Below are positions 17,458-29,101 of a stretch of DNA of 64,000 bases, one piece after another. The notes below the pieces were generated by a model that was given only the letters and a program-made list of their open reading frames with translations, had not been told where the DNA came from and did no database searches. Both the position numbers and the translations under genes were made by a program. The stretch's first letter is position 1; each line of letters begins with the position of its first letter. Source of the DNA: Robiginitomaculum antarcticum DSM 21748 (GTDB lineage: Bacteria > Pseudomonadota > Alphaproteobacteria > Caulobacterales > Maricaulaceae); assembly GCF_000365025.1 (NCBI RefSeq), contig NZ_KB823013.1, positions 434,001 to 498,000 on the forward strand. Direction: 5' to 3'.

Positions 17458-18696
17458 ATGTCACCGGATGATATTTTCGCGGCCCATATGTGGCCCTGGC
17501 CGGATCCCATGCTCAAGCGTGATCCCATGGGCCGCGTTATATTCGTCAATGCCGCATTTTTACAGCTTTACGGCGGACGTATAGAAAATTGGACCGGTCA
17601 TCCTGTACAGGGATGGCCTGTGCCTAACGCCCAAGGCATGCCATACCGGTTTGAAACCCGCGCCGGACAGGGCGAAAATGAAATTATCTATGATTGGGTT
17701 GAAACCACATTATCCGATGGTAATGCGATTGCTTTGGCCCGTGATGTAACCGTGTTTCATCAACAGGCCGCATCTGTGCTGGTCAATACTGCACCGCCCG
17801 CAGCCGAGCCTGTTGCGCCTCCGCCGCAAGCCAGCGCACAAGTTCAGCCTGAGGCTCAATTTCAGCCGCCGGCAGCTGTGCAGGCCCCTGCCGCGCCTGA
17901 GCAGACGCATTTCAATTCACCGCCGCAGACGGAGCCCGCACCTGCGCAGCCTCAACATAATCCACCTTCTGAGCCGGCACCTGAACCTGCAGCGCCTCCG
18001 GTGGAGATTCCCGCGCCGCAGCCTGACCCTGTCGACCCACCGCAACCCGCGCCAGAACCTGCTACGCCGCCACAAGCGGCATTTACAGCGCCGCCACCTG
18101 CCGCGCCGGAACCTGAACCGAAACGTGAATTTGAGCGCCGCACATTACCTGTCGAAGACGGCGACGCTGTTTTAGGTTCAAATTGGCGCGATGCCGTGAT
18201 TGCCAAAGCCATTGGCGCATCAGACGCGCCTGTCGAAGTTACGCCGGCCAGCGCGCCGGCCCCGCAAAACTATGACCAGCCCGTCACGACCACCGGCGAA
18301 GGTTTGAAAATCCTGCTGGCCGAAGACAATGCCATCAACGCTCTGCTCACCCGGACATTGCTGGAAGCCGAGGGCTGCAGCGTTGAAACGGTCGAAGACG
18401 GTCTTGAAGCGGTCGCGGCCATGGAAAGCGGGCGTTATGATCTCATATTTATGGATATGCGCATGCCCAATATGGACGGACTTGAGGCGACTCGTAAAAT
18501 CCGTGCCATGGGGACGCAAGCCTCGAAATTACCGATTATTGCACTGACTGCCAATGCATTTGATGATGACCGCAATGCCTGTTTTGACAGTGGCATGAAC
18601 GATTTTATGACCAAGCCGGTTAGCGCTGACGAACTGGCCAATATGGTGCAAACATGGACTAAAAAACGTGACGAGCAACAATCCAGCGCGGCATAG
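17458..18696 (+). CDS. PAS-like domain, proline-rich linker and receiver domain protein
   Basis: A 412-residue soluble protein. Residues about 1-103 look like a PAS domain (FVNAAFLQLYGG, then VTVFHQQ). Residues about 112-230 are a proline/alanine/glutamine/glutamate-rich linker. Residues 283-402 are a complete receiver with the acidic pair Glu289-Asp290 (LLAEDN), phospho-acceptor Asp333 (MDMRMPNMDG) and Lys386 (TKPVS). The receiver resembles those of hybrid histidine kinases, but no DHp or HATPase domain lies between PAS and receiver and no output domain follows. It could be a phosphorelay sink, a single-domain-type regulator or a kinase remnant. RBS AAGGGTAG precedes the ATG. Confidence 0.8.
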   Translation: MSPDDIFAAHMWPWPDPMLKRDPMGRVIFVNAAFLQLYGGRIENWTGHPVQGWPVPNAQGMPYRFETRAGQGENEIIYDWVETTLSDGNAIALARDVTVFHQQAASVLVNTAPPAAEPVAPPPQASAQVQPEAQFQPPAAVQAPAAPEQTHFNSPPQTEPAPAQPQHNPPSEPAPEPAAPPVEIPAPQPDPVDPPQPAPEPATPPQAAFTAPPPAAPEPEPKREFERRTLPVEDGDAVLGSNWRDAVIAKAIGASDAPVEVTPASAPAPQNYDQPVTTTGEGLKILLAEDNAINALLTRTLLEAEGCSVETVEDGLEAVAAMESGRYDLIFMDMRMPNMDGLEATRKIRAMGTQASKLPIIALTANAFDDDRNACFDSGMNDFMTKPVSADELANMVQTWTKKRDEQQSSAA

Positions 18697-18702
18697 CCGA
18701 CG

Positions 18703-20355
18703 CTATCCGGCCGTCTCTTTCGGGTGACGTGACAGTCTGATCCATTCTATCAAAGCCAGCACGGCGGCGACCGCGCCCAGACCCGCGCAGACGATGAACG
18801 CTGTGGCAAACCCCTGAGTTTCAATAATCTCTCCGATGGTCGGACGACCCAATACGCCGAGCAGCATAATTAAAGAAACAAGCAGCGCATATTGAACCGC
18901 AGCGTATTCCTTATTCACGATAGACGAAAGATAAGCCACAGATGCTGCGCTGGCGAGTCCCACTGCGAGGTTTTCAGCGAAGATAACCGAGGTGAGCCGC
19001 GCCATGCGCAGATCGAGGCTAAAGAGCGCAAACACATCATCAATGTGTAAAAACCCCAGCACAGAGTCTGTAAACCGCGCGTCCAGCGCCAGATCGGCAA
19101 AGAGGAGATTGGTAATGGCGGCGAGAACCGCGCCGAAAAAGAAAACCGGCATGCGGCCAAATCTAAGCATGGCCAACCCGCCCAAGGCGATCCCGACAAT
19201 CGTGGCGATAACGCCCATAAATTTGGACGCAAAACCGACCTCGGTCAGAGTGTGACCCAGCGCGCCATAATTTTCGCCAAGATAAAAGGGATAGGCAAAG
19301 CCGCCCCAAATCAGGTCGGTAAAGCGGTAGGACAACACGACCATAAGCACTAATACCGCGACCCAGCGCAGACGCGAGATGAGCTCCATCATCGGCTCTA
19401 ATATAGCGCGGTATAAAATATCCGTGACGCTACTCTTTGCGACAACAGGGCCGGAGATATCTGTAGAATTGCGTCCATTCATCCAGACCAAGACTGCGCT
19501 GACAATGCCTAGCCAGATAACAGTCGACAGGATAACAAACGGCCCTTGCATACGGATAAAGGTACTGGCCTTATGGTTTTCAGGATCCGTCAGCGCACCG
19601 AACATAAAATCTCCGATGAGGTAGAATCCGATAACCCAACCTGCGAGAGTCAGCCATGTGCCTATGCGCCGCTGGCGTGCTGACAGGCGGCCGCCCTGAC
19701 GGATAAATGTCGCCGTTTTTTCACCGGACGCCGTGAGCGGCGTGCGCGAGGCCAAGGCCACACCCCCGAGGCAGAGCGCCATAACCAGCGCCAATCCAAA
19801 AAATGTCAGCCGCCAGCCAATATGGTCGGCCAGAATAAGCGCCACAAACCCGGCGACCCATGAGGCGATTCTGTAACCGAATTGCTCCACGCTGGACAAA
19901 ATATCCAAATGCTGGTCGTCGCGGGCAATCTCGATTCGCCACGCCGCAACAACGATATCAAGACTGGCAGAGGCTACCGCAATTAAAATGCTGACAATCC
20001 CGATAAAGGCTAAATTGGCGGCAGGATTGGAGAGCGCGAGAACCAGGAGTCCGGCAGAAACCAGAAGCATAAAAACGCTCATCCAGAAGCGGCGTGGCCC
20101 GACCCCTAGATTAAACGGTGTCCGGTGACTTTGCAGAGCAGCGGCCCACATGAACTTAAACGCATAGGCCAGTAGCGCCCAGGAGAGTAGGCCAATGGCA
20201 ACGGGCTTAACGCCAACGGTGGTCAGCCAGGCATTAAGCGTGCCGCCGACAGCGGCGTAAGGAAGCCCCGACGCCAATCCTAAAATCAGCATGGCCAAGA
20301 CCTGCCGGTCTTTTAGCGCCGCACTTAAGGCCATGCGCGTTGAAACTTTGGCCAT
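18703..20355 (-). CDS. AmpG-like MFS permease (muropeptide transporter family)
   Basis: A polytopic MFS transporter of 550 residues. The N-terminal block [19 protein letters not shown] and the next KFMWAAAL match AmpG, the inner-membrane permease importing anhydromuropeptides for peptidoglycan recycling. About 12-14 hydrophobic segments are visible, and a long loop in the middle makes it longer than E. coli AmpG (491). The ATG at 20355 has AAGGGAG upstream and is preferred over the longer frame. It is divergent from mutS. Substrate assignment rests on family similarity alone. Confidence 0.8.
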   Translation of the reverse strand: MAKVSTRMALSAALKDRQVLAMLILGLASGLPYAAVGGTLNAWLTTVGVKPVAIGLLSWALLAYAFKFMWAAALQSHRTPFNLGVGPRRFWMSVFMLLVSAGLLVLALSNPAANLAFIGIVSILIAVASASLDIVVAAWRIEIARDDQHLDILSSVEQFGYRIASWVAGFVALILADHIGWRLTFFGLALVMALCLGGVALASRTPLTASGEKTATFIRQGGRLSARQRRIGTWLTLAGWVIGFYLIGDFMFGALTDPENHKASTFIRMQGPFVILSTVIWLGIVSAVLVWMNGRNSTDISGPVVAKSSVTDILYRAILEPMMELISRLRWVAVLVLMVVLSYRFTDLIWGGFAYPFYLGENYGALGHTLTEVGFASKFMGVIATIVGIALGGLAMLRFGRMPVFFFGAVLAAITNLLFADLALDARFTDSVLGFLHIDDVFALFSLDLRMARLTSVIFAENLAVGLASAASVAYLSSIVNKEYAAVQYALLVSLIMLLGVLGRPTIGEIIETQGFATAFIVCAGLGAVAAVLALIEWIRLSRHPKETAG

Positions 20356-20464
20356 GTCAATCTCCCTTATCGGCCTCACGCCTAAATTGACCCCGCAAAT
20401 TTATCAAGATTATTCGCGCAACAGCCCCTTGCGCTTTGACAGCGAACTGGCCAATTTGCGCGAT

Positions 20465-23176
20465 ATGACCGCGCCCGCTACATCATCCAAAAGATCGTCC
20501 AAAAAGGCAAAATCAGTCGGGCCGACGCCGATGATGAAGCAGTTTTTGGCGATTAAGGCCGAAGCCGGACCGGAGGTGTTGCTGTTCTACCGTATGGGCG
20601 ATTTTTACGAGCTGTTCTTTGAAGACGCCGTGCGCGCCGCCGCCGCGCTGGACATTGCGCTGACCAAACGCGGCAAGCATGAAGGTCAGGACATCGCCAT
20701 GTGCGGGGTGCCGGTTCACGCCGCCGAAACCTATCTTCAAAAGCTTATTCGGTCAGGCTTTCGCGTCGCAGTATGCGAGCAGACCGAAGATCCGGCCGAG
20801 GCGAAAAAGCGCGGCAGTAAATCCGTTGTGCGCCGCGAGATTGTGCGTCTGGTCACCCCCGGCACCCTAACCGAAGATAGCCTGCTGGATGCGCGCGGGA
20901 GCAATTTTATTGCTGCGCTGGCCGTCACAGCGGCGGGGGACGTTGCGCTCAGCTGGGCCGATATTTCCGACGGTCAGTTTTCCATATTGGCGACAAGCCT
21001 GGACGATCTTCCGGCTTCACTGGCCGCGATCAATCCGCGCGAATTAATCGTGCATGACGGCGCCTATGAAGATCCCCGCCTGCGCCTGATCATTGATAAT
21101 ATCTCCGCCGCGCTGACCCCGCTGCCCACATCACGCTTTTCGGCCAAAGCCGCAGAGCGCGTATTGCGCGACCATTATAATGTTACGGCGCTGGACGCTT
21201 ATGGCGATTTTTCCAAAGCGGAAATCAGTGCGGGCGGCGTTTTGCTGGATTATCTGCAGCTGACCCAGGCCGGAGACAAAGCCCGCCTTGCTCCGCCTGT
21301 GCGGGTTTCACGCGCGCAATATATGGCGATTGACCCGGCCACACGCGCCAGTCTTGAGATCACGCAAAGCAGCCGCGGCGGCAAAGCCGGATCGCTCTTA
21401 TCGGTGATGGACCGCACTGTGACCGGGCCGGGCGCGCGGCTTTTATCCTATCGTCTGACCCGTCCGCTCACTGATTTAAAAGAGATCAAAGCCCGCCATG
21501 ACGGCGTTGCTTATTTCCATGACAATCCCGCGATTAGAACGCAAATGCGCGGCGCGCTGGACGGTACGGGCGACCCCGCGCGCAGCTTGTCACGGTTATT
21601 ATTGGGACGGGGCGGGCCGCGCGACCTGCGCGCCATAGCGGCCGCTCTGCAATGCGGAGAGCAGCTTTGCGCCGATGCCGTTGCCAAAAACTGGCTCGCG
21701 CCGCCCGATAATATCGCGGCAGCCTTTGACGCTTTGTCGCTGGCAAAACACCCTGAACTGTCTGGATTTGTCCGCGACTGTATAAAAGCCATTAGCGACA
21801 GCGCGCCAATGCTCGCCCGCGACGGGGGCTTTATTAATGCGGGATGGGCGCCGGAGCTGGATCAATTGCGAAGCCTGCGCGATGATAGCCGCAAAATTAT
21901 CGCAGGCCTTCAGGGCGATTATGCGCGGCAGACTGAAATATCGACGCTAAAAATCAAGCATAATAATGTGCTGGGCTATTTTATCGAAGTCACGCCACGC
22001 CATGCCGATACGCTGCTCAGTAAAGGACCGGACAGTCCCTTTATTCACCGCCAGACTCTGGTCTCCGGCGTGCGCTTCACGACGGCAGAGCTGGCGGATC
22101 TGGATACCAAAATCGCGGCAGCAGGAGAAAAAGTGCTCGCCATAGAGCAGGACATTTTCAACGGCTTTTGCGACCGGTTAAACCTGATATCGCCTGCCGT
22201 GCGGCGAGCGGCGAGCGCCCTCGCGCAACTGGATGTCGATAGCGCGCTGGCGCAATGGGCGATGGAGAGCGGGGCCGTGCGCCCCATCGTCGATGACAGC
22301 CTGCGTCTTGAGATCGAGGGCGGGCGGCATCCTGTCGTGGCGGCAAATTTGAAAAGCCGCGGGGAGCCTGACTTTACCCCTAATGATTGCCGCCTTGACG
22401 CCTCAGGGCAAAGCGCGCCGCGCCTGACCCTCATCACCGGCCCGAATATGGCGGGTAAGTCGACATTTTTACGCCAGAATGCACTAATCTTTATCCTCGC
22501 ACAGGCCGGCAGTTTCGTGCCCGCGCGGCGCGCCCATATTGGATTTGCAGACGCGCTGTTCTCGCGCGTTGGCGCGTCGGATGATCTAGCGCGCGGGCGT
22601 TCGACCTTTATGGTGGAAATGATCGAAACCGCCGCGATATTAAATCAAGCCGGGCCGCGTAATTTTGTCATTCTGGACGAGATCGGGCGCGGCACAGCGA
22701 CCTTTGACGGCCTGTCAATTGCCTGGGCGGCGGCGGAGCATTTGCACGCGGTCAATACATGCCGGACATTATTTGCGACGCATTATCACGAGCTGACCGA
22801 TCTGGTTGAGCGGCTGGAGCATGGCAGCAATGCCAGTCTGCGGGCCAAAGAATGGGATGGCGATCTGGTGTTTTTGCACGACGTTAAGCCCGGCGCGGCG
22901 GATAAAAGCTATGGCATCCAAGTCGCCAAGCTGGCCGGTCTTCCGCCCGCCGCCGTCGCGCGCGCGCGCAATGTTTTAGAACGTCTTGAGGCTGAGCATA
23001 GCGGATCGGCATCCGATCTGAACGCGCTGCCGCTCTTTACCGCGCCGCCGCCGCCCGCGCGCGCCAAGGCTTCTCCCGTCGAGGCCGCGATTAGCGCTAT
23101 GGATATTGACAATTTGAGTCCACGTGAAGCACTGGACGTTCTTTACGACCTTAAATCCAAGGCCCGAAAATCATAA
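20465..23176 (+). CDS. mutS: DNA mismatch repair protein MutS
   Basis: MutS recognises mismatches and starts repair with MutL. The 903-residue product has the mismatch-reading motif [12 protein letters not shown] near residues 36-47. The C-terminal ATPase carries Walker [24 protein letters not shown], Walker [14 protein letters not shown] and [10 protein letters not shown]. The frame is open from 20291, but the ATG at 20465 gives a normal-length N-terminus; no strong ribosome binding site marks it. Its stop overlaps glnD as TAATG. It heads the mutS-glnD-murJ series seen in many alphaproteobacteria. Confidence 0.95.
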   Translation: MTAPATSSKRSSKKAKSVGPTPMMKQFLAIKAEAGPEVLLFYRMGDFYELFFEDAVRAAAALDIALTKRGKHEGQDIAMCGVPVHAAETYLQKLIRSGFRVAVCEQTEDPAEAKKRGSKSVVRREIVRLVTPGTLTEDSLLDARGSNFIAALAVTAAGDVALSWADISDGQFSILATSLDDLPASLAAINPRELIVHDGAYEDPRLRLIIDNISAALTPLPTSRFSAKAAERVLRDHYNVTALDAYGDFSKAEISAGGVLLDYLQLTQAGDKARLAPPVRVSRAQYMAIDPATRASLEITQSSRGGKAGSLLSVMDRTVTGPGARLLSYRLTRPLTDLKEIKARHDGVAYFHDNPAIRTQMRGALDGTGDPARSLSRLLLGRGGPRDLRAIAAALQCGEQLCADAVAKNWLAPPDNIAAAFDALSLAKHPELSGFVRDCIKAISDSAPMLARDGGFINAGWAPELDQLRSLRDDSRKIIAGLQGDYARQTEISTLKIKHNNVLGYFIEVTPRHADTLLSKGPDSPFIHRQTLVSGVRFTTAELADLDTKIAAAGEKVLAIEQDIFNGFCDRLNLISPAVRRAASALAQLDVDSALAQWAMESGAVRPIVDDSLRLEIEGGRHPVVAANLKSRGEPDFTPNDCRLDASGQSAPRLTLITGPNMAGKSTFLRQNALIFILAQAGSFVPARRAHIGFADALFSRVGASDDLARGRSTFMVEMIETAAILNQAGPRNFVILDEIGRGTATFDGLSIAWAAAEHLHAVNTCRTLFATHYHELTDLVERLEHGSNASLRAKEWDGDLVFLHDVKPGAADKSYGIQVAKLAGLPPAAVARARNVLERLEAEHSGSASDLNALPLFTAPPPPARAKASPVEAAISAMDIDNLSPREALDVLYDLKSKARKS

Positions 23177-25929
23177 TGACCCAGAGTCTATCCGAGATTT
23201 TAAGCGCGCAGATCGACGCCGAAGATACCGACAATGACAAGCGCGCCTCAGCAATGGCGCTGGCAAAATCATGGCTGGATGACGAAAATGCCCTGACGCG
23301 TAACATGTTCGAAATGGGACGTCTGGGCGGTCTGGAAACCGCGCAGAGAATATCGGTCACCCATAGCCAGCTTGTGCAGGCCATATTCGAATTTACAACT
23401 TCGCAAATCCTGCCCGTTGCAAATCCGACTAAAGCAGAACGCATAAGTCTCTGCGCTGTGGGTGGATTTGGACGCGGAGAAATGGCGCCGCACTCGGATT
23501 TGGATTTACTCTTTATTCAAGCCGACCAGAAACTTTCCGCGTGGAGCGAAAGCGTCACAGAATATATTTTGTACATGTTGTGGGATTTGGGGCTAAAAGT
23601 CGGACAAAGCATCCGCACCATTGACCAATGTATTAAGATGGCCAAAGACGATCAGACCGTTTTGACCTCACTCTTGGATATGCGCTATCTGGCGGGGGAC
23701 GAGGCGCTGGCCGGACGCCTGAAGAAGAAATTTACCCGTGATATTACGCGCGGCAAGGGCCGGCCTTATATCAAAGCGAAACTGGCCGAGCGCGATGAGC
23801 GCCATGAGCGCGAAGGCAATTCGCGCTATGTAATTGAGCCCAATGTCAAAGAAGGAAAAGGCGGTCTGCGCGATCTTCATGTACTGTATTGGATAGCGCG
23901 GTTTTTGAACAAAGCAGACAAGATAACCGATCCCCAGCGCAGCAAAGATTATGTCGCGCTTGGGTTGTTTGACCATAAATCTGCGACGCGGTTTGCCAGC
24001 GCGGCCGATTTTTTATGGCGCACACGCATATACATGCATTATTTATCAGGCCGTCCTACAGAAAAGCTGACCTTTGATTATCAAACGCAGCTGGCGCCGA
24101 AAATGGGGCATGCGTCCGGCCCTATCGAAGTTGCGGTCGAGCGCTTTATGCGTGAATATTTTACCAATACCCGCGAGGTCGGGGCGCTGACCCGGATTGC
24201 CTGCGCCAAGCTGGAGCATGATCACCGCATCAATCTTCCGGTTGGGTTGGACCGGTTCCTGCCGCGTGGCCGCCGCATTAACCGTGAAAACGGTTTTACT
24301 ATTGATCATGGGCGCCTGAATTTTGAAGACCCCATGCAGATTAAAGAGCGGCCTGATCTTATCTTGCATCTATTCCGCCTCGCCGGAAAAAATAATCTAG
24401 ACATTCATCCCGACGCGGTATCGGCGATTAATTTTCGCCGTAATTTAATCGACAATGCTTTTCGCAAAGACCCTGATAACGCGCAGATATTTTTAGATAC
24501 ACTTCTGGAGTCCAAAGCGCCGGGAGCGGTCATGAGGGTGATGAATGATGCGGGCATTCTGGGCCGGTATCTGATTGAATTTGGCGGCATCGTCGCGCGC
24601 ACACAATTTAACATGCATCATGCCTATACGGTGGATGAGCATACGATCGGACTTGTCCGCTATTTCCATGATCTGGAGACCGGGCAGCTCTCGCGTGATA
24701 ATCCGGTCGCGACGGAATTTGTGGCCCGGTTTACGACGTCGCAGCGCCGAATTTTATATCTGACCTGCCTGCTCCATGACACCGGCAAGGGCGTGGGCGA
24801 TCAATGCGTCGAGGGCGCGCGCCTGTCGCGGCGCGCCTGCGCGCGGCTGGGTCTGGATCCGTCCGAGATTGAAACCATTAGCTGGCTGATACGCCGTCAT
24901 TTGGAATTTAGCGAAACCGCGCAGCGCCGCGACATTTCTGACCCGGCAACCATAGCCGAATTTGCAAAAATGATAGGATCGCTGGAGCGGTTGCAGCTGT
25001 TAATGGCGCTGACCATTGTCGATATCCGCGCCGTCGGGCCGGGCATATGGAATGACTGGAAAGGAACGCTTTTACGCGAGCTTTACGCCAATACTGCGGC
25101 TTATCTGGACGATAAGCCCAATCTTGCGCCGCAAAGCCGCGCCGAGGCGGGGCGGCAAAATCTGTTTGAACGTCTGCCGGACGGACTGGCAGAGCATGCG
25201 CGCGAGCCCATGATGGCCCTGCCGGATAGTTACTGGCTGTCCAATAATCTGACGGAGCAAACCCGTCATGCGCGTTTTTTCGCCGCTATGATCGAGGACG
25301 GCATGACCACAGCCGTACGCACCCGCCTTGATAAGCGCCGCGATATTACGGAGCTGTGGGTCGCGGGCGCGGACAGGCCCGGACTATTTTCCGATCTGAC
25401 CGAAGCAATTTGCTCTGTCGGCGCCTCCGTCGTCGGGGCGCATCTCTTTACAGGCCGCGCCGGTCAAGTTTTCGATATTTTCTATCTGCAAAATAATGAT
25501 AATCTTGCCTTCGGACGCAGTTCTGCTCATGTCTTGGATACGCTGATCCGGCGCGCGCGCTCTGCCGCTCTGGGCGAGGCTGAAAATCTGACTGTTCCCG
25601 CCTACCGCCCCTCACGACGCGCCAGTGCCATACCAATTAAGCCCGCCGTGCGCGTCCTGCGCGAACGTAAGAAAGGCGAAGCTGAACGCATATTGATCGA
25701 GGTTGAAGGCCGTGACCGCCCGGGCCTTCTGCATGTGCTGGCAAAAATATTTGCCGACCATAATGCCGCCATTTTATCCGCTCACATCGAGGTGGTAGGG
25801 GTAATGGCCGTGGACACATTTTATATCAGATCCGAGAATTTTGCCCTCGCTTTTGACAAGGCCCGCATGACCGCTCTGACCAAAGACTTGCGCAAATCCC
25901 TGAACATTAAAGCGGTCGCTATCTCATGA
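23176..25929 (+). CDS. glnD: Bifunctional uridylyltransferase/uridylyl-removing enzyme GlnD
   Basis: GlnD senses glutamine and adds UMP to, or removes it from, PII proteins, setting nitrogen metabolism. The 917-residue product has the nucleotidyltransferase motif GGFGRGEMAPHSDLDLLF (about 95-112), the PII-UTase block EPNVKEGKGGLRDLH, an HD phosphohydrolase motif (LLHDTGKG) and two C-terminal ACT domains (DRPGLFSDL and DRPGLLHVLAK). It is translationally coupled at both ends: TAATG with mutS and ATGA with murJ. Confidence 0.95.
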   Translation: MTQSLSEILSAQIDAEDTDNDKRASAMALAKSWLDDENALTRNMFEMGRLGGLETAQRISVTHSQLVQAIFEFTTSQILPVANPTKAERISLCAVGGFGRGEMAPHSDLDLLFIQADQKLSAWSESVTEYILYMLWDLGLKVGQSIRTIDQCIKMAKDDQTVLTSLLDMRYLAGDEALAGRLKKKFTRDITRGKGRPYIKAKLAERDERHEREGNSRYVIEPNVKEGKGGLRDLHVLYWIARFLNKADKITDPQRSKDYVALGLFDHKSATRFASAADFLWRTRIYMHYLSGRPTEKLTFDYQTQLAPKMGHASGPIEVAVERFMREYFTNTREVGALTRIACAKLEHDHRINLPVGLDRFLPRGRRINRENGFTIDHGRLNFEDPMQIKERPDLILHLFRLAGKNNLDIHPDAVSAINFRRNLIDNAFRKDPDNAQIFLDTLLESKAPGAVMRVMNDAGILGRYLIEFGGIVARTQFNMHHAYTVDEHTIGLVRYFHDLETGQLSRDNPVATEFVARFTTSQRRILYLTCLLHDTGKGVGDQCVEGARLSRRACARLGLDPSEIETISWLIRRHLEFSETAQRRDISDPATIAEFAKMIGSLERLQLLMALTIVDIRAVGPGIWNDWKGTLLRELYANTAAYLDDKPNLAPQSRAEAGRQNLFERLPDGLAEHAREPMMALPDSYWLSNNLTEQTRHARFFAAMIEDGMTTAVRTRLDKRRDITELWVAGADRPGLFSDLTEAICSVGASVVGAHLFTGRAGQVFDIFYLQNNDNLAFGRSSAHVLDTLIRRARSAALGEAENLTVPAYRPSRRASAIPIKPAVRVLRERKKGEAERILIEVEGRDRPGLLHVLAKIFADHNAAILSAHIEVVGVMAVDTFYIRSENFALAFDKARMTALTKDLRKSLNIKAVAIS

Positions 25930-27503
25930 CCCTGCTGCGCTCGACCGCAATTATCGGATTTTTTACGCTGGTCAGCCGTATATTAGGCATGGCGCGCGAT
26001 ATTTTAATTGCGCGATTTCTTGGCGCAGGCCCGGTCACCGATGCGCTGTTTACAGCCTTTCGCCTGCCTAATCTGTTTCGACGCGTCTTTGCCGAAGGCG
26101 CATTTAACGCCGCCTTTGTTCCGCTTTATGCGCGCCGGCTGGAAGAGCGCGGTCAGGACGCCGCCAATGATCTGGCGCGCGAGGCGCTGTCTGTTCTGCT
26201 CGTCGCGGTGGCGGTCATTGTTGTTATATTCGAGCTGACCATGCCCGTCGCCATGAACCTGCTCGGCGCGGGATTGGACCGCGCGCCTACTGCCGGTGAC
26301 AGCCTTGGCGCGCTCTCGCCTTATGATCTGGCTGTGCTCTACGCACAGATTACAATGCCCTATTTATTATTCATGTCAGTCGCGGCGTTATTTTCTGGCA
26401 TACTCAATACCAAACACTATTTCGCGATGGCCGCCGCGGCGCCCATAGCGCTCAATATCGCTCTGCTCGGCGTCTTGCTATCCGCGCCCAGCGCGCAATG
26501 GAGCGCGCGCCAGATCGGGCTTTACCTCTGCGTCGCTATGAGCCTGTCCGGTATAGTGCAGGTCGCCATGGTTGTTTGGGGGTGCCGCCGCGCGGGAGTT
26601 GTGGTGGGCCTTCGCCGTCCGCGTATGACGCCGGGCGTGAAGCGCCTGTTGACATTGGGCGTACCCGGCGCGCTGGCCGCCGGAATTACGCAGATTAATT
26701 TAATGGTCAGCCATAATATCGCCACCACGCAGGCAAGCGCGCCCAGCTGGCTCAATTATGCGGATCGTCTGTATCAGCTGCCTTTAGGCATGATCGGCAT
26801 TGCGATGGGCGTAGCGCTGCTTCCCGCCATGACGCGCAGCCTGCGCAGCGGTAATCCAAATGGGGCCATGCGCGCCATGAACCGCGCCATAGAAATGTCC
26901 ATGGCGCTCACCCTGCCCGCAGCCTTCGCGCTGGCTGTCATGCCGACATTACTTGTCGCGGGACTGTTTCAAAGCGGGGCGTTTGACGCCGCAGATACGG
27001 TGCAAACGGCCAAGGCGCTACAAATGTTTGCGCTCGGCCTGCCCGCATTTGTCCTGATTAAAATTCTGACACCTGCCTTTTTCTCTCGCGAAAACACCAA
27101 ATCCCCGATGATCTATGCCGGCGTCAGCGCGGTGGTAAATATGGTGTTCGGCGCGGCGCTGTTTTTTACTATCGGCTTTTACGGTCTGGCGCTGGCCACC
27201 ACGATTGCGGCCTGGGTCAATGTTGCGCTGCTTTACCGCTCTTTGCATAAGTCTAAACATTATGTACCGGACGCGCAGCTTTTAAAACGGCTGCCGCGGC
27301 TGATACTGGCCAGCGCGGTCATGGGCGCAGCCATTTGGGTGTTGGCGCAGCGGGCCGAGCCGATACTAACCGAGCGGTTCAGCATAGATATTTTTATTCT
27401 TCTGGCTGTGTCGACGGCGGGTATTATCATTTACGCCATTGCGGCGCTGGCGCTGCGCGCGGTCAACGGGACTGAAATGCTTGCGGCGCTGGGCCGAAAA
27501 TAG
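25926..27503 (+). CDS. murJ: Lipid II flippase MurJ
   Basis: MurJ (MviN) flips the peptidoglycan precursor lipid II across the inner membrane and is normally essential. The 525-residue product starts with the family N-terminus TLVSRILGMARDILIARFLG, followed by FRLPNLFRRVFAEGAFNAAFVP, and shows about 14 TM segments of the MOP superfamily. The ATG overlaps the glnD stop by four bases. Confidence 0.95.
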   Translation: MTLLRSTAIIGFFTLVSRILGMARDILIARFLGAGPVTDALFTAFRLPNLFRRVFAEGAFNAAFVPLYARRLEERGQDAANDLAREALSVLLVAVAVIVVIFELTMPVAMNLLGAGLDRAPTAGDSLGALSPYDLAVLYAQITMPYLLFMSVAALFSGILNTKHYFAMAAAAPIALNIALLGVLLSAPSAQWSARQIGLYLCVAMSLSGIVQVAMVVWGCRRAGVVVGLRRPRMTPGVKRLLTLGVPGALAAGITQINLMVSHNIATTQASAPSWLNYADRLYQLPLGMIGIAMGVALLPAMTRSLRSGNPNGAMRAMNRAIEMSMALTLPAAFALAVMPTLLVAGLFQSGAFDAADTVQTAKALQMFALGLPAFVLIKILTPAFFSRENTKSPMIYAGVSAVVNMVFGAALFFTIGFYGLALATTIAAWVNVALLYRSLHKSKHYVPDAQLLKRLPRLILASAVMGAAIWVLAQRAEPILTERFSIDIFILLAVSTAGIIIYAIAALALRAVNGTEMLAALGRK

Positions 27504-27590
27504 AGCGCAGGAAATAGGGCTGCGCCAATAGCACGCTGTTGCCTCTGATGCGCAGCGCGGTATAAGCGCGGCCTAAATTGAGACAAACTT

Positions 27591-28610
27591 ATGAGCAAAA
27601 CTTCCCACACACCGCGCGTCTTTTCCGGTGTCCAGCCCTCTGGCGCGATGCATTTGGGCAATTATCTGGGCGCGTTAAAGAAATTTGCAATTTTGCAGCA
27701 TGAACATGAATGCCTGTATTGCATTGTCGATCTGCACGCCATCACGGTTTGGCAGGATCCAACGGTGCTCAAACAGCAGACCCGAGAGATCGCGGCAGCT
27801 TATTTGGCTTCCGGCGTCGATCCGAAAAAAGCGATTATCTACCCCCAATCGAACGTTCGCGCCCATACTGAGCTGGCCTGGTATTTCAATTGCGTGGCGC
27901 GCACCGGATGGGTGAACCGCATGACCCAGTTCAAAGACAAAGCCGGAAAAAATACGGAACGCGCCTCTGTCGGACTTTATACCTATCCCGTCTTGCAGGC
28001 CGCCGATATTCTGGCCTTCAAAGCCACACATGTTCCGGTCGGAGAAGACCAAAAACAGCATCTGGAATTATCGCGCGATATTGCGCAAAAGTTCAATAAT
28101 GATTTTAATGTCCCGGATTTTTTTCCGCTTCCCGAAGCATTAACCCAAGGACCTGGCGCGCGCGTTATGTCATTGCGGGACGGCACGGCCAAAATGAGCA
28201 AATCCGATCCGTCGGATAATTCGCGCATCAACTTGACCGATAATGCGGATATAATCGTCAAGAAATTCAAAAAAGCTAAAACCGATATGGGCGTCATGCC
28301 TGCGCCCGGTGAGGATCTATCAGAGCGTCCCGAGGTTGATAATCTGATCAGTATTTATTCGGCTTTGTCGGAAATGAACCGCAAACAGGTTGTTGCGCAA
28401 TTTGAGGGTCAGGGCTTTGGCGTGTTTAAACCTGCACTGGCGGATCTGGCGGTGGAAAAACTGGCGCCGATTACGCTGTTGATGAGTCGTTACTTATCTG
28501 ACCCTGATGAGATTGACCGTATTCTTTTGGCTGGCGCGGAAAAAGCGGCCGAAATATCTGAACCGATTATGCGTGATGTCCGTAAAATTATCGGATTTTT
28601 GGGAGCGTAG
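27591..28610 (+). CDS. trpS: Tryptophan--tRNA ligase
   Basis: A class I aminoacyl-tRNA synthetase of 339 residues charging tRNA-Trp. The HIGH-type motif is in [19 protein letters not shown] (near residue 9-27) and the KMSKS motif is intact in [14 protein letters not shown]. Length and motif spacing are normal. The murJ-trpS order is the common alphaproteobacterial arrangement. The 87-base gap before it contains a GCGCAG/CTGCGC inverted repeat without a T-run. Confidence 0.96.
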   Translation: MSKTSHTPRVFSGVQPSGAMHLGNYLGALKKFAILQHEHECLYCIVDLHAITVWQDPTVLKQQTREIAAAYLASGVDPKKAIIYPQSNVRAHTELAWYFNCVARTGWVNRMTQFKDKAGKNTERASVGLYTYPVLQAADILAFKATHVPVGEDQKQHLELSRDIAQKFNNDFNVPDFFPLPEALTQGPGARVMSLRDGTAKMSKSDPSDNSRINLTDNADIIVKKFKKAKTDMGVMPAPGEDLSERPEVDNLISIYSALSEMNRKQVVAQFEGQGFGVFKPALADLAVEKLAPITLLMSRYLSDPDEIDRILLAGAEKAAEISEPIMRDVRKIIGFLGA

Positions 28611-28612
28611 CT

Positions 28613-29101
28613 ATGATCAATAAACGCGTCTTTATAATCGCCATCGCCGCAAGCGCTATATTGGCGGGTTGCACCAAACCCGCTCTGACCCCGGCGCAAA
28701 ATGACGCCGGGCAATTGACCCAGCTCTCCATCAGCCAGCCCTATATTATTCCGCCCTTTCCGGGTCGCGACACAGCGCTGGCCGGATTTAAAATCACCAA
28801 TATCGGTGACACAGCTGACAGGCTGTTATTCATAAGCAGTCCGGTCAGTGAGCGCATCGAAACCCATACCCATATCGAAGATGGCGGCGTGATGAAAATG
28901 CGCCGCGTCGAAGGCGGGCTGGAAATCAAGCCCGGACAGAGCCTTACATTAAAGCGCGGCGCAGATCATATTATGGTTTTTGAAACCACGATTGCCGCAG
29001 ATACCGACACCGTTCCGTTAACGCTTCAATTTGAAGTCGCCGGAGATATTACAGTTCAGGCGAAGGTGCGCCATGAAGGCGATATGCCTGATCTGGATTA
29101 A
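28613..29101 (+). CDS. PCu(A)C family copper-chaperone-like lipoprotein
   Basis: A 162-residue protein with a lipobox (ILAGC, Cys20) and a PCu(A)C domain. The metal-site pattern is visible as HTHIEDGGVMKM, then ADHIMVF, which is the family H...M...HxM arrangement for Cu(I). PCu(A)C proteins deliver copper to cytochrome oxidase. Most are soluble periplasmic proteins, so anchoring as a lipoprotein is a small departure. It starts two bases after trpS and overlaps the convergent M48 gene by four bases. Confidence 0.82.
   Translation: MINKRVFIIAIAASAILAGCTKPALTPAQNDAGQLTQLSISQPYIIPPFPGRDTALAGFKITNIGDTADRLLFISSPVSERIETHTHIEDGGVMKMRRVEGGLEIKPGQSLTLKRGADHIMVFETTIAADTDTVPLTLQFEVAGDITVQAKVRHEGDMPDLD

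Noticed and set aside
27504-27530. GCGCAG/CTGCGC inverted repeat between murJ and trpS as a terminator
   Set aside because: There is no T-run after the stem on either strand.
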